64,000 nucleotides of DNA, from NCBI GenBank assembly GCA_030035585.1, contig CM057461.1, forward strand, positions 3,263,001 to 3,327,000. Direction: 5' to 3'. Below the pieces are notes generated by a model, which was not told where the DNA came from, ran no database searches, and worked only from the letters and a program-made list of their open reading frames with translations. The translations under genes and the position numbers were made by a program. This DNA comes from Dugong dugon. Its lineage: Eukaryota; Chordata; Mammalia; Sirenia; Dugongidae. Shown here piece by piece: positions 22,476-33,878 of the stretch (position 1 is its first letter; every line of letters begins with the position of its first letter).

Positions 22476-22819
22476 GTTTCTTACTTCTCACCACCAGCGA
22501 ACCTTTTACTGGTTAAGGTTTTCCTACACGTATTCCAGACTGGTTTTTCACCCTAGATGCGTGTATGCACAAAGGTTCCCAGGATGTGGCCATACGTTCC
22601 ACAGTAGGCTTATTAGAAGTACTGTTGCCTGAGAAACATGGACCAATGCATTTGGATTCTACTTTCACATAAACATAATTTTAACTTCCTTTTCCCCTAG
22701 ACCTGAACAGAAAAGTAACATCTAACATGCCCTGTTCCTTTCCATAGGGTCAAAACAGTTGAATCTAGAAAACATTTTGGGGGTTTTCCATATTGTGAGC
22801 TGCCACTGGAGGATTCCTG
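22476..22819. other. Single-copy DNA
   Basis: No gene or repeat identified. Confidence 0.4.
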
Positions 22820-22889
22820 GGTTGAAGAGCATGAAGCTCTAAATATTCTTAAAAACACATTGGCACACTCATACACGCTGGAAAAAACC

Positions 22890-22955
22890 AAAAAACCGAA
22901 AAACACCAAACCCACTGCCATCGAGCTGATTCCGATTCACAGCGACCTTGCACGT
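22890..22955 (-). mobile_element. AfroSINE 3' tail fragment in L1
   Basis: 'aacccactgccatcgagctg' followed by 'attccgattcacagcgac' is the antisense SINE tail. Strong 5' truncation, inserted at 'cacgctgg' of the L1. Confidence 0.8.
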
Positions 22956-23213
22956 GCTGATGGGGATATGAAACGGTCCAGCCACTCTGGAAAGGAGTTT
23001 GGCAATTTCTTACAAAAGGAAACACGCAACGAGCCTATGACCCAACAACTGCATTCTTAGGGGTTTACCCCAGAGAAATGAAAACTGATGTTCACACAAA
23101 AACCTGTATGTCAACGTTGACAGCAGCTTAAAGGGTAATAGCCAAAAGCTGGAAACAAGTCACATGTCCTTCAAGGGGTGGAAGTCTAAATAAAGCGTGG
23201 TATATCCATACCA

Positions 23214-23417
23214 TAAAGGAGCCCTGGTGGCACACTGGTTAAGCACTCAGCTGCTAACTGAAAGGGCAACAATTTAAACCCACCAGTCGCTCTGTAGGAG
23301 AACAGACCTGGTGATCTGCTCCTGTAAAGATTGTAACCTAGGAAAACTATGCGGCAGTTCTATTCTGTCCTATAGGGTGCTATGAGTTGGAATTGAGGGC
23401 ACTCTACAAGGGCAACA
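23214..23417 (+). mobile_element. AfroSINE in L1 with 12-bp target duplication
   Basis: Full-length SINE. ATATCCATACCA (23202-23213) and ATATCCATGCCA (23418-23429) flank it, and L1 text continues on both sides. Confidence 0.93.
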
Positions 23418-23898
23418 ATATCCATGCCAGGGAATATTACTCAGCAGTAAAAAAGAACAAGCTATTGATATAGGCATCAACTTGGATAAATCTTGGGATT
23501 TATGCTGGTGAAAAAAGCCAATCCCAGAAGGTTACATACTATGTAATTCCATTTATAGAATGCTTTCAAAATGACGGCAGTTACAAATGGTCGTCAGGGA
23601 TGAGGGGGAGAGGCTGCAGAGGAAGTTATACAAAGGCAGCATGAGGTGTCCTTGTAGTGATGGAAACGTTCTCTACCTTGACTGCGTCCGTATCAAAGTC
23701 CTGGTGGGATACTGTCTATAGTTTTGCAATAAGTTACCATTGGGGATAACTGCATAAAGGGTACACGGGATTTCTCTATATTATTTCTTACAACTGCATG
23801 TGAATCCACAGTTTTCTCAAAATAAAAATTTTAATAGAAAAAATACACTGACAAATTGTTTTCTAAGGGGAGGTAGCAGCTTTATTTGCAAGACAACT

Positions 23899-24308
23899 TT
23901 GTTGTTGTCAGGTGCCGGCGAGTTGGTTCAGGCTCATAGCAACCCTGTGCACAACAGAACTAAAAGCCGCCCAGTCCTGCATCATCCTCACCGTCATTGT
24001 TATGCTTGAGCCTATGGTTGCAGCCACTGTGTCAGTCCATCTCCTTGAGGGTCTTCCTCTTTTTGGCTGACCCTCTACTTTACCAAGCATGATGTCCTTC
24101 TCCCGGGACTGGTCCCTCCTGATAATGTGTCCAAAGTACATGAGACAAAGTTTCACCATCCTTGCTTCTAAGAAGCATTCTGGCTGTGCTTCTTCCAAGA
24201 CTGATTTGTTCACTCTTCTGGCAGTCCATGGTATATTCAATATTCTTCAACAACACCATCATTCAAAGGTGTCATTTCTTCTTCGGTCTTCCTTATTCAT
24301 TGTCCAGA
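23899..24308 (-). mobile_element. RTE 3' end, 5'-truncated
   Basis: Minus-strand copy of the RTE C-terminus: the frame 24240-23908 includes 'LCLMYFGHIIRRDQSREKD', 'GRPSRRWTDTVAATI'. The tail reads 'gctatgagcctgaaccaactc'. It begins at 'ctggacaatgaataaggaaga', with no target duplication found. Confidence 0.92.
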
Positions 24309-24701
24309 CAACAAAGGAAAAGCTCAACTCCAGCCACACGGCTCAGTCTTAAAGGAATTCTACATATATCCATCTATAGCAGGGCCTTCTAAAATGCATA
24401 CTTAAAAGCAGTAACAAGTGTTAACTAGAGACTTAAAATTATTTTTTGATGGTCCCACTGCTTCTCCACTCTGCTCTGGGCCAAGTACCTGCTAAAATTC
24501 ATTCAAATTAGGTGTTAATGTGTGATCTGCAAGAATGTGTTACCTCTCTCAGGTCCCATTTGCATTTAATTGCAAAGTTTAAGTTAACCCTAAGGAGAGT
24601 TTTAATGAAACCTCAAGCAGTAGATAGGCCTCCTTCTTTAACGCCTCTCGGTTCCTGTAAGAATAACCGCCATGGCTGCTCACCCACCCTAATCTAAAAC
24701 T
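24309..24701. other. Single-copy DNA
   Basis: Nothing recognised. Confidence 0.4.
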
Positions 24702-24905
24702 ACCAGTTGCTGTGGAGTCAGTTCAGGCTCATGGTGGTCCCGTGAGTGTCAGAGTAGAAGTGTGCTCCATAGGGTTGTCAGTGGCTGATATTTTGGGTGG
24801 AAATTGCGAGGACTTTCTTCCAAGGTGCCTCTGGGTAGATTTGAACTGTCAACCTTTTGGTTAGCAGCTGAGCGCATTAATGGTTTGCTCCACCCAGGGA
24901 TTCCA
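24702..24905 (-). mobile_element. AfroSINE, long subfamily
   Basis: Minus-strand head 'ccctgggtggagcaaaccat', 'gcacccagaggcaccttgga'-type body, and tail 'catgagcctgaactgactcc'. Confidence 0.9.
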
Positions 24906-26151
24906 CACTTAAAGTTGGCCCCGTCTGAATCCAGTATTGGTTAGGACCACTCAAAGTCTGACCAGAGAGTCCCCCATCAGAAGGTCTTGCTGAGATGCAA
25001 TGGAACCTACTTTTTCTGTGAGCTGGTGTAGGTTGGCAACATGGTTTTCTCCTGGTGCTGCTGATGTCTTCATTCCTGACCCGTACGCTCCGTGTTCAAT
25101 TGTGAGGATCAAGCTGGAAGTCGATGCTTTGATTGTCTTTGATATTTTCAAAGGCAGGAAAAGCTGTCATCTTTTCAAGTGACACTCGGCTCTGGGTAAA
25201 GAATGTCTCTGATTTCTAGAGTGTATATCAGAGGTAATTATGCTCTGATTGACCTGTTTGGCAATAAAATGTCTCCTAACTCTTGCTCCCAGATTGGGGA
25301 ATGAAGATCTGATTTCTATTCTTCTACTCCAGTCTGCTTGGAGAGTTCACCAGAGTCCGAAACTTTTTTGGATGAAAAGCACCAGATGGTTGTTGTAATT
25401 ATTTTTTTCCCACACAGCTTTTTTTCAAAATCAATATTTTAAGCCCAAAGTAGAGAACACAGAGTCTTGCCTTTACTTCAACACAGGTATGATAAATAGC
25501 CAATTTGTCCTTGGTCCAAGCAGTTATGGATACAAAGAAATGGCATAGAACCTGCCCTCAAAGAGTCTATAGTCTGGTGTGTGTGTGGGAGTGATGTGCG
25601 TATGTGTGTGTGTGGCTGGGTGGGGGGTGGGATAGGAGATGAGGACACATAGAGATAAAAAATACACAATGCAACTCATGGAATATTCTAGTGGTCATAC
25701 CCTCACATTCTTGACATCAAGAGGTACTGTCTTGAAAGATGATTCATCTATGAAAAACAATACTCCCCTCTTTTAAAAAATTAATTTGTGTTTGATTTTC
25801 CTCTTAAGGATAAATTTCTCCCACATATTTGTATGATTTTGTCCACACCCTTAGTCCATTTTCCTATTAAGGTATTTCCCTTTTTGTAATTGTTGTGGTT
25901 TTTGTCTTTAATGTATGTATTTTTTATTTATTTAAAGCTATGCAGTAGCTCAAATGTACAAAAACATCAAGTTTTAACAAAGGTCAAAATTTAGATTTGG
26001 GAGGGCAATCAATCTTAATAAATACGTTACTAAAGTTCCCATCCCTCACCTTACACATCGTTTCCCCTTTCCTCTCCAAGGGTACCCAGGATTCTGAAGT
26101 TTAGATGTCCTCTCCTCTTTCCAAATTTTTTCTTTTCTTTTTTTTTACATG
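24906..26151. other. Single-copy DNA, AT-rich toward the end
   Basis: GT/GTGTGG low-complexity at 25576-25635. 25880-26150 is AT-rich and may be old LINE sequence. No gene identified. Confidence 0.4.
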
Positions 26152-26160
26152 TATATGTAA

Positions 26161-26285
26161 TCAACAGGAGAAAGATGTCGCAGTCTGCTTCCCAGAAAGA
26201 TTCACAGCCTTGGAAACCCTATGGGGCAGCTCTACTCTGTCCCGTAGGGTCGCTATGAGTCGGAACTGACTCGACGGCAACGGAT
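26161..26285 (+). mobile_element. AfroSINE, 5'-truncated, with target duplication
   Basis: Starts in the body ('ggagaaagatgtcgcagtct') and has an excellent tail ('ctatgagtcggaactgactc'). TATATGTAA occurs at 26152-26160 and 26286-26294, so this is a bona fide truncated insertion, not a deletion. Confidence 0.92.
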
Positions 26286-26454
26286 TATATGTAACCATGA
26301 CAGACAGTATTATTTTGAGTGTTTTACATTTAATTAAAATAAAATATGTCATATTGCACATACTCTTGCAAATATTGCATTTTCTTGCACTTCACCTTAG
26401 AGTTTTTATATTTTTGTACATATCCACTTCGATACATTTTAAGTGCTCTATAGC

Positions 26455-26622
26455 AACAGTTGGCAAACTTTATCTTAAAGGAGCAGATTGTACATATTTT
26501 AGGCTCAGTGGTCATAGGGAGTTGGTTGATCTCTGCCCTATAATATTCCATTGTATACGAATTATGTTATATAAAGGAATATTACAGAGCAGAGATCAGC
26601 AAACTCCCTATGACCCACTGTG
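26455..26622. mobile_element. hAT-like relic containing a long foldback
   Basis: 'ttggcaaactttatcttaaag' followed by 'gcagattgtacatattttagg' resembles terminal sequences of hAT-Charlie elements. It runs into an inverted repeat (arms 26506-26549 and 26576-26620, loop 26 nt). Confidence 0.55.
26506..26620. repeat. Inverted repeat, 44-45 nt arms, 26-nt loop
   Basis: About 40 of 45 positions pair between the arms, with 4 mismatches and one indel. Transcribed from either strand it would fold into a hairpin of pre-miRNA size. Confidence 0.85.
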
Positions 26623-26700
26623 TACCATGATTTGTATCCATTTCCTAACTGATGGGTTTTTTTACTTGCTTCTAATTTTTTGGTACTATATAAATGCAAA

Positions 26701-26911
26701 GGCTGCCCTCATGGTGCAGTGGTTAAAGCGCTCGACTGCTAACTGAAAGGTCAGCAGTTAGAATCCACCAGTTGCTCTGCAGGAGAAAGATGTAGCAGTC
26801 TACTTCCATAAAGATTACAGCCTTGGAAACCCTATGGGGCGGCTCTAGTCTGTCCTACAGGGTTGCTGTGAGTTGGAATCAACTCGACGGCACTGGGTTT
26901 GGGTTTTTCAC
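26701..26911 (+). mobile_element. AfroSINE, best-preserved long form
   Basis: Complete head (A-box region 'tggtgcagtgg'), B-box-like 'agttagaatcc', body and tail, flanked by a perfect 11-bp duplication ATAAATGCAAA (26690-26700 and 26912-26922). Confidence 0.95.
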
Positions 26912-27002
26912 ATAAATGCAAAAATAAACATACTTGTACACTGTCTCCTTGTGAATCTGTGTCATTATTTCCAGTGTATATACCTAGAAATTGCTCATTT
27001 TT

Positions 27003-27089
27003 CTCCTGTGGAGCTGCTGGGTGGGTCTGCACCACCAGCCTTTCGGTTAGCAGCTGAGCGTTTAACTGATGTGCCAATAGGGCTCCTTA
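27003..27089 (-). mobile_element. AfroSINE head fragment
   Basis: The minus strand 'gagccctattggcacatcag' through 'cacccagcagctccacagg'. The 3' half is missing. Confidence 0.82.
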
Positions 27090-27219
27090 GCTAGTGCAAT
27101 AAGGGCAAGAAAAAGAAATCTTTGCTGTTAAATAGATTGAGATTTCAGAGTTAATTTGTAACCACAGCAATGCATACATTATACTGAAAAATCTAACTCC
27201 TTAATCATTCTTTCAGTGA

Positions 27220-27740
27220 TCATCTGTAAATATAAAACTCTGTATTTCTTTTATTTCTGGAAACTATTTTATTCACCCTCATTCTTGAATACTAGTATAC
27301 CTGGGTATAGAATTTGGATTGGTGGGACTTTATCATTTAGCAGTCGGAAGTTTTCATTCTCTTTTCTTCTGACTTTTCTTGTTCTTGATGAACAATTTTC
27401 CTGGTAACTGATTTCTCTTTCCTTGTCAATAATCGCCTTTGTCCTGTGATTGCTTCTGAGATGCCCCCTTATCTTTTGTATGCTGCTCTTCCTTCACAAT
27501 GAGATTAATTGGGGTTACGTTATCTATGCTGCTCAGGGCTCATTAGGCTTCTGAAACGTGTAGATTCTTACCCTTCAGTTTCGGAAACTTCCAAAGCATT
27601 GTCTCTCTGATTATTGCATCCCTTCGTTTTCTTTATTGTGGTGCCTGAAAATCCTACTAGATGTGTCTTAGAACCTTCTCATTTGACCCTCCTGGTCTCA
27701 TAACATCTGCTTCTGGTTTTTCATCTGTAAAAACCCCTGT
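27220..27740 (-). mobile_element. Old L1 relic
   Basis: Phrases such as 'gggtatagaatttggattgg' and 'cagggctcattaggcttctg' fit the 3' non-coding region of old mammalian L1s read backwards. Very diverged. Confidence 0.5.
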
Positions 27741-27959
27741 GAAGCATTCTGGGAAGTTGTCTAACTTGAGTGGCTTATCCAGCAGGTGGGAAGTAAACAC
27801 CATATAACAAGCATGTGGAAGGTTTAAGAGGAGATGATCAGAGCTAGAGTTCTAAGGTTTACCTGTTCTTTGAAAGAAGAGTAGAAATATTGATTGATTT
27901 TAGACTTTGAAAGTCAAATACCTAACACTTAAATTTTAAAGTTACCAGTAAAGGAATAG

Positions 27960-28227
27960 AAATAGAAAGCAAAACTTCTAAATCTAATGAAAGGTTAAAA
28001 ACAAAAGGAATGAGAGCTACTCAATCAATCCAATACACTACAGGAAGGAGAAAAATCATTAAAACATTAAGATTGCAAAAGCAAATTCCAATATTTAAAA
28101 AATCACAGTAAGTGAAAACATTGCACTATTCAGTTAAAAGTTAAAAAAAAATCAGATTGGGTATTAAAAAACCCAACAATATGCTTTTTACAAAAGATAA
28201 ATCTGAAATGTAAGGTACTAAAAAGAT
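27960..28227 (+). mobile_element. L1 ORF2 relic, left part
   Basis: 'aaaacccaacaatatgcttt' and 'ttacaaaagataaatctgaa' match the start of the L1 ORF2 endonuclease region. Continues after the RTE at 28646. Confidence 0.65.
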
Positions 28228-28645
28228 AGAAAGCTGGACAATGAAAAAGGAAGACCGAAGAAGAATTGACACATTCAAACTGTGGTGTTGGCAAAGAATG
28301 TTGACTATCCCATGGACTGTCAGAAGGAATAAATCTGTCTTAGAAGAAGTACAGCCAGAATGCTCCTTAGAAGCGAGGATGGCAAGACTTTGCCTCACGT
28401 ACTTTGGACAAGTAATCAGGAGGGACCAGTCCCTGGAGAAGGACATCATGCTTGGTAAAGTAGAGAGTCAGCCAAAAAGAGGAAGACCCTTAATGAGATG
28501 GACTGACACAGTGGCTGCAACAATGGCCTCAAATACAGCAACAATTGTGAGGATGGCATAGTACCAGGTAACATTTCACTCTGTTGTACACGGGTCACTA
28601 TGAGTTGGGACCGACTCGATTGCACCAAACAACAACAACAGCGAA
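28228..28645 (+). mobile_element. RTE 3' end inserted into L1
   Basis: Starts at 'gctggacaatgaaaaaggaag'; the plus frame 28241-28561 encodes 'RIDTFKLWCWQRML', 'CLTYFGQVIRRDQSLEKDIM', 'GRPLMRWTDTVAATM'. The tail is 'gagttgggaccgactcgatt' plus CAACAACAACA. One of the least decayed RTE pieces here. Confidence 0.93.
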
Positions 28646-29060
28646 ATAGATTGAAAGTAAAAGATTAAAAAAGATAGACTATACAAATACTCACTGAAAG
28701 AAAACTAATGTAGCTTTATGAATCAGACACAGTAGACTTTACGGTAGAAAGGGCTTATTAGGGATGAAGACAGTTATTATATATTAAGAAACAAAACAAC
28801 TCACCAGGGAGATTGAGTCATTCTGAACTGTGTACACCAAACACTACAGCCTCAAAATCAATAAAACAAATATTGACAGGAAACAAAGAGAATGACAAAT
28901 CTACAATGTTAATGAGAAAAGTAACTATGTTTTCCAACAAATGACAGTGCCCCTAAAACATAGGAAGGGTATGGAAATGTGTCAATCATGATCTAGAGAA
29001 CAAGTATGAAACCTTAAAGTCAACAGTGAAAAAATACAGACTCCTTTCAAGCACATGTGA
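28646..29060 (+). mobile_element. L1 ORF2 relic, right part
   Basis: 'cacagtagactttacggtag', 'ggcttattagggatgaagac' and 'gaatgacaaatctacaatg' follow the L1 order expected after 28227. Confidence 0.6.
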
Positions 29061-29077
29061 GATATGTAGGAAGGGTA

Positions 29078-29381
29078 GTCCTGGCCTTACCACGGGGTTC
29101 CGCTCCAAGTACTCTGTTGTAAGTCGGGTCTGACGTAAGTAGAGTACCTCTTTTTTTTTTTTTTTTTTTTTTAGTTTTCGTTATTATTGCCTTTTATTTT
29201 CAGTATCTTTATAAATCTAATCTTCATGTGTCTTTGGGGGCTAGAAACATTACGTATAAACTTACAGATATATTTTAACATTATATGAAATACATCTTAC
29301 TAATGATAAGATATAAACTAAACAAAACACATGGTTGTAAGTGCAGTTTGTCGTAATTTGAATAGTTCCTAAGGCAGGGAG
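29078..29381. mobile_element. Mariner-like (TcMar) MITE, TA-flanked
   Basis: Ends 'gtcctggccttaccacgggg' and, inverted, 'ctccctgccttaggaac' form imperfect terminal inverted repeats. Both ends abut TA (29076-29077 and 29382-29383), the mariner target. Internal 'ttgtaagtcgggtctgacg' resembles Tigger-type MITEs. A poly(T) run (29150-29172) has expanded inside. No transposase. Confidence 0.6.
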
Positions 29382-29429
29382 TACATGTATATTCTAAATT
29401 ACCAAGCAAATCTTCACAAATACAGAACA

Positions 29430-29510
29430 ATCAATGGTATAATGACCCAGAGAGGTTAAGTAAACTGTGTAAGTTTACATAGCCCGCAAGAAACAGAAGT
29501 CAATGAAGAG
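29430..29510 (-). mobile_element. MIR relic
   Basis: 'cagagaggttaagtaaactg' matches the MIR core read from the minus strand. Confidence 0.5.
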
Positions 29511-29768
29511 AGATAAGTAAAATATTCAGCACAGTGCTTGCTATGTAATTAATGTTAAACAATGATCCTTGTGTTATAAATATGATTTGTAAATAGGCTC
29601 ATCTTGCTGATATTTCTTGTTTCTCTGATGTTTTCAGATGACTTTTTTGGCTTTTCAGAATTTGCAAATCAATCAATCAATTGTTGCATTGACTGGGATT
29701 TCCATAATAGTGTTCAGTAGCAATGTTGAGAACTCAGGTGTAGGTCAATTTTTATAATTAGACATCAT
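29511..29768. other. AT-rich single-copy DNA
   Basis: Nothing recognised. Confidence 0.35.
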
Positions 29769-29940
29769 TTAGTAAGCTGCTAACCAAAAGGTCGGGGGTT
29801 CGAACCCATCAGCTGGTCTGGGGGAAAAAGATGTGGCAGTCTGCTCCAGTAAAACTTTACAGCCTTGGAAACCGTACGAGGCAGTTCTACTCTGTCCTGT
29901 AGGGTTGCTATGAGTCAGAATCCACCTGACAGCAACTTTT
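29769..29940 (+). mobile_element. AfroSINE, head-truncated
   Basis: 'taagctgctaaccaaaaggt', B box 'ggttcgaaccc', tail 'gctatgagtcagaatccacc', ending in a T-rich run. Confidence 0.9.
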
Positions 29941-30529
29941 TTTTAATTTTTATTTTTTGGTTAGAGGTGTTCCCTTCAGATTTGAGCTATTCCCTCAGAT
30001 AATGTTGATAGCTGAATTTCTTCAGATTTTTTTTTCTCTACCATCCTACATTGTGTTGGAATTCTCCTTCCTGATCTCATGAATGATCCAGAAGGATGAA
30101 AGGAAGGTCAACAGGAAGACTGGGTGAAATTACTTCTCTGTTTTTGCTGAAGGTGCTCCTCTGGGGCCGGCTCTCCGTGCCCTGTTCTGGCGTGGAGGTC
30201 TCCACTCCTGGTCTGAGTGCATGCTCTCCCGTTCCCTTCTTGGAGCCACGGGCTCTGCAGCCAGGAGGAACCCAGCCAGCAGGAAACTGCCATGTCCTTC
30301 CTTTGCCTCCGCTTAAATGCCCTTGACTCCCAACTTCCCAGGGCAGCTCATGCTAAACACCTGCAGCCGCCAAGAACTTCCGCGCGGAGCGATCTGTCTT
30401 CCTTGGTCAAAGTAGTACATCAAGCACACACCCCTCCAAATCGTTGGGGTGCACGGGATGTCATCAGAACTCCTCTTCACATTTCCATGGCCCTGCGTTG
30501 CTTTGTCTGACACCGCTCTGTCATTGTGC
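29941..30529. other. Single-copy DNA, locally GC-rich
   Basis: 30150-30420 has higher GC and a few CpGs. The 97-codon plus frame at 30217 has no recognisable domain. Confidence 0.4.
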
Positions 30530-30960
30530 CATATTGCGATGGCTTGTGTGTTGCTGTGATACTGGGAGCTATGCCATTGGTGTTTCAAATACCAGCAGGG
30601 TCACCCACGGTGGACAGATTTCAGCAAAGCTTCCAGACTAAGACAAACTTGGAAGAAAGGCCTGGTGATCTACTTCAAAGATCAACCAGTGAAAACCTTA
30701 TGGATCACAACAGAACACTGTCTGACTTGCTTGCTTTGAACATGTCACCAGGAGGAACCAGTCACTGGAGGAGGACATTGTGTCTGGTGAAGCAGAGGGC
30801 CAGTGAGGGAGAGGGAGCCCCTTGGTGAGGTGGATTGGCACAGTAGCCTCAACGATGGACTCGAACATGCCGGTGATCATGAGGATGACGCCGGACCGGG
30901 CAACATTTTGTTGTGTTGTAGATAAGGTCACCCTGAGTCCGAGTTCACTGGACAGCAGCT
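30530..30960 (+). mobile_element. Internally deleted RTE, second example
   Basis: RTE 5' UTR ('ctgtgatactgggagctatg', 'caaataccagcagggtcacc') runs to 'cacaacagaacactgtctga' and then jumps to 'gctttgaacatgtcaccagg', the C-terminal region. The junction differs from 6968-7317, so the two deletions are independent. Confidence 0.78.
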
Positions 30961-31711
30961 AGCAGCGACAATGCTCTGCTTGTCCGATGACTGGGCTGTG
31001 ACCTGGCCCTCAGCATCTTCCTCTGATTTGTCCCACCTACACTGGTCGGGTGGAAATCCTCACCTGTGTGGACTCCCTAATGCTGGTGTAGGTGCCCCCT
31101 GTGTTTAGATTCCTTTGCTCCTTTCGGTAGGAGTTTGGTTAGTGGGACAAGATACCTGTGACCCATTCTCCATTTGTTCAAGATGTGCCTCCTTTCACCT
31201 TATGATAAATGTGAAGGCGGATTTTCAAGCCAGACGAGGAAGCAAATCCAAGATGATCCTCACATCCATCACTCTGGTAGTTTTGGTTGGAATAATGTTA
31301 ACATTATGCAGCTAAAGCATAATCGACAAAGGTCTCCCAGTACCGTGGAGATTGCTTCCGGCAGCAGCGAAATGCATTAGTTTTCCCTTTCTATAAACTG
31401 GATGCTCATTTGGAAGAAAAATCAAGAGCTTGCTCTGAAACTACGTATCATTAGGCAGACATTTGTCAGCATTTGGTTCTGAAATATATTTGTAAAAATT
31501 CTGTACCCAGACACAAGCCCATATGGCAGAATGGTTATTTGCTTTTGGCGTGCCAGGCCTGCAAAAGTTGTGTTTTCCTTTTGCCTCGAAATTTGGAGTG
31601 AGGACTGAGAGGTTGTGGGAAAGTTCGCCATGTTTTGTTAAGGAATAAAGCAGGTTCACAGTGAAGAAAAGGATCGCGTGTAATTATGACTCGTATTCTG
31701 CGTAGGGATAA
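30961..31711. other. Single-copy DNA
   Basis: No repeat or gene recognised. Small frames on both strands carry no motif. Confidence 0.4.
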
Positions 31712-31935
31712 GGCAGTGGTTCTCATCTGTCAACAACCCCCACCCCCTGCCCGGGGACATTAAACAATGTTTGGAGACATTTTTAATTGTCACAGCTGGG
31801 AGAAGGGGGTTACCCGCATTTATTGATTAGAGACCAGAGCCAATGCTAAAAATCATGCAAAGCTCTGAACCGTCCCCACAACAAAGAATGATCCAGCCCG
31901 AGGTGTTAAAAACGTCAAAGGCGAGAAATTCTGGA
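31712..31935 (+). mobile_element. MER20 (hAT-Charlie MITE)
   Basis: 'cagtggttctcatctgtcaac', 'gtttggagacatttttaatt' and 'gtcacagctgggagaagg' match MER20. About 220 bp with no coding. Confidence 0.75.
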
Positions 31936-32164
31936 ATAGGAATAGCAAGTTACATGCGATTTTTCAAAGATGCCCCTAAAATGCTATTCTTGAGAAACTA
32001 CGTTCCCCCCGCCCCAGGGAGAGGGGCACGCCTTTCCCTTCTCACATGTCCCAGCAGAACCGAGCCCCGGACGTAAGGCCTGTCTCCGATGCTCGGAGAG
32101 AGAGTGACTGGTCGGGCATTTGGAAAGTAGCCTCAGGTCTTAGGAAGGACACTGGGGTTAGGTA

Positions 32165-32290
32165 CGAAAAACTAGATCCGGCCAGCTCCGTTATCTGGCT
32201 GCGGGGAAAGTTCGTTCAGCCCTCTGAGCCTCAGCTTTCCCGTCCGAGAGAGTTAATGACACAGATCACACAGAATCATCTCGAGGAAAA
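32165..32290 (+). mobile_element. MIR relic
   Basis: 'cagccctctgagcctcagct' followed by 'ttcccgtccgagagagttaa' is the MIR core (normally 'cctctctgagcctcagtttcc'). Confidence 0.55.
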
Positions 32291-32944
32291 ATAAGCTTGC
32301 ATGCAGGAGAGCGTTGCATACGCTGGAAACGGCTTACACATGGGAGGGATTATTTTTAGCCTGTAATATTTCACACACTTTCTATTTAGCCATAGGTGTT
32401 TGCAACTTCAAACCCGTTTTTTCAACTGTGGCCTTTTTTCCTGACGGTATATTGAAATAAAAGGGTTCAATATAAATAACCTAGATTTCTCCCTTGGGTA
32501 CTTTTATTCTACCTCTATTTACCCACATTTGTTTTTCCCTAGCCTTCCGCCCCAATTCACCTGTTGCAACGCTGAAGCAATTGAAATCAGAGCAACGAAG
32601 AATCACTCACCCACCTGCAAGGCACTGCAGTCACATCCTCTGACGACTCCGTCATGAGCTCACACGCCAGAAACGCATACAGAGCCATCCACACAGCCGG
32701 CGAAGGTAACGAGGGGCGGTTATCACCTAAATCACGGAACCCTCAACAGCAGATTTTTTCTTCTTGGAGAGTAGAAGGCAGAGTTAATCTTTTAGACGGT
32801 AAACATGGGGGGAAGCGGGGAGATCAAGAAGTGATGAGAATGGGCCCTTAGCATTTTAAGGGGCAACGTCTCCCTGGAAGCCTGACCCAGAGATGGAAAA
32901 CAACACCAGGATCACAGGCCAGTGTCTTTAAATATTAGGACTTC
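32291..32944. other. Single-copy DNA, candidate conserved block
   Basis: 32340-32530 is AT-rich, without repeats, and contains motifs such as TTTATTC, TATAAATA and CACATTTG. No exon seen. Conservation cannot be judged here. Confidence 0.35.
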
Positions 32945-33440
32945 TTTTTTTTCCCTCCTTCTTTCTTATTGTGGTGAAAATACACACACCAGAGCACCGA
33001 CCAACGCAACAACGTCCCCGTTTGCAATTCAATGACACTGACTACATTTTTTCCCATTGTACCACCATCATTGCCATCCTTTTCCAAAATAGTCGGCTGC
33101 CATTGACATACACTCAATGCCCTCCCCAACAAAAATTTCCCCTTCCTCCTCCCTCCTGCCCCTGCTAACCCCTGATAATCTTTGGTTTCTATATATGTGC
33201 TTATTTCATGCAAGTGAGATCTTGCAGTATTTGTCCTTTTGCAACTGGCTTATTTCGCTCAGCATGATGTTTTCCAGGCTCTCCCATGTCGTGGCATGTA
33301 TCCGGACGTCATCTCTCTTTACAGCCACATAGTATTCCACGGTGTGGATGGACCACAATTTGCTCATCCGTTCATCTGTTGATGGACATTTCAGTCGTCT
33401 CTGCCTTTTGGCTACCGTGAGATGTATTGCAGTGAACACT
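32945..33440 (-). pseudogene. L1 ORF2 C-terminus and 3' UTR relic
   Basis: The minus frame 33439-33206 encodes the familiar L1 ORF2 tail: 'KCPSTDERMSKLWSIHTVEY', then 'ATTWESLENIMLSE'. Downstream lies the L1 3' UTR ending 'gtattttcaccacaataag'. In intact L1 this tail follows the RT and helps bind RNA. Here it is an isolated 3' fragment. Confidence 0.9.
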
Positions 33441-33599
33441 GGTGCCCATACAGGTTTAAATATTAGGGTTTCTTATTGGGTGCTTTGGCTTTGCTTCACT
33501 CTCTCTGGGACAGCAAAGGGATATTTTTCTGACAGCAAAGTGGGGACCAGACCTTTGTTAAGAAGACAATGGAGGGATGGGGGGCTTTTAGAGTCACTC

Positions 33600-33705
33600 A
33601 TATAATTCCCACAATGGTGCTGAGAGGCAGATGTGATTATCCCATTTCATAGATGAGAACAGTGAGGCTTACCCATGCTACCTGCCCTGCTCAAAGTCCT
33701 GCATC
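33600..33705 (-). mobile_element. MIR relic
   Basis: 'gattatcccatttcatagat' followed by 'gagaacagtgaggcttaccc' is a MIR core in antisense. Confidence 0.65.
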
Positions 33706-33878
33706 ATGAGTGACTGTGAGGAGACCAGAAACCACCTCCCTCTGACTATGAGCTCCCTGCCTGGTCCAGTGGCCTCCCCATTGGGAACCGAGGGGTTTCA
33801 TGCATAACACATATATTATAGGAATAACGTGACCCATTGCTTTTTCAGCTCAAAAATGGCTTTTTGCTTATTGCCATG

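Larger units (their letters stand above)
22820..23845 (+). mobile_element. L1 3' region
   Basis: 'aaacggtccagccactctgg', 'cccaacaactgcattcttag', 'gggaatattactcagcagta' and a 3' end with 'ctcaaaataaaaattttaa'. Two SINE pieces interrupt it (22890-22955 and 23214-23417). Confidence 0.85.
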
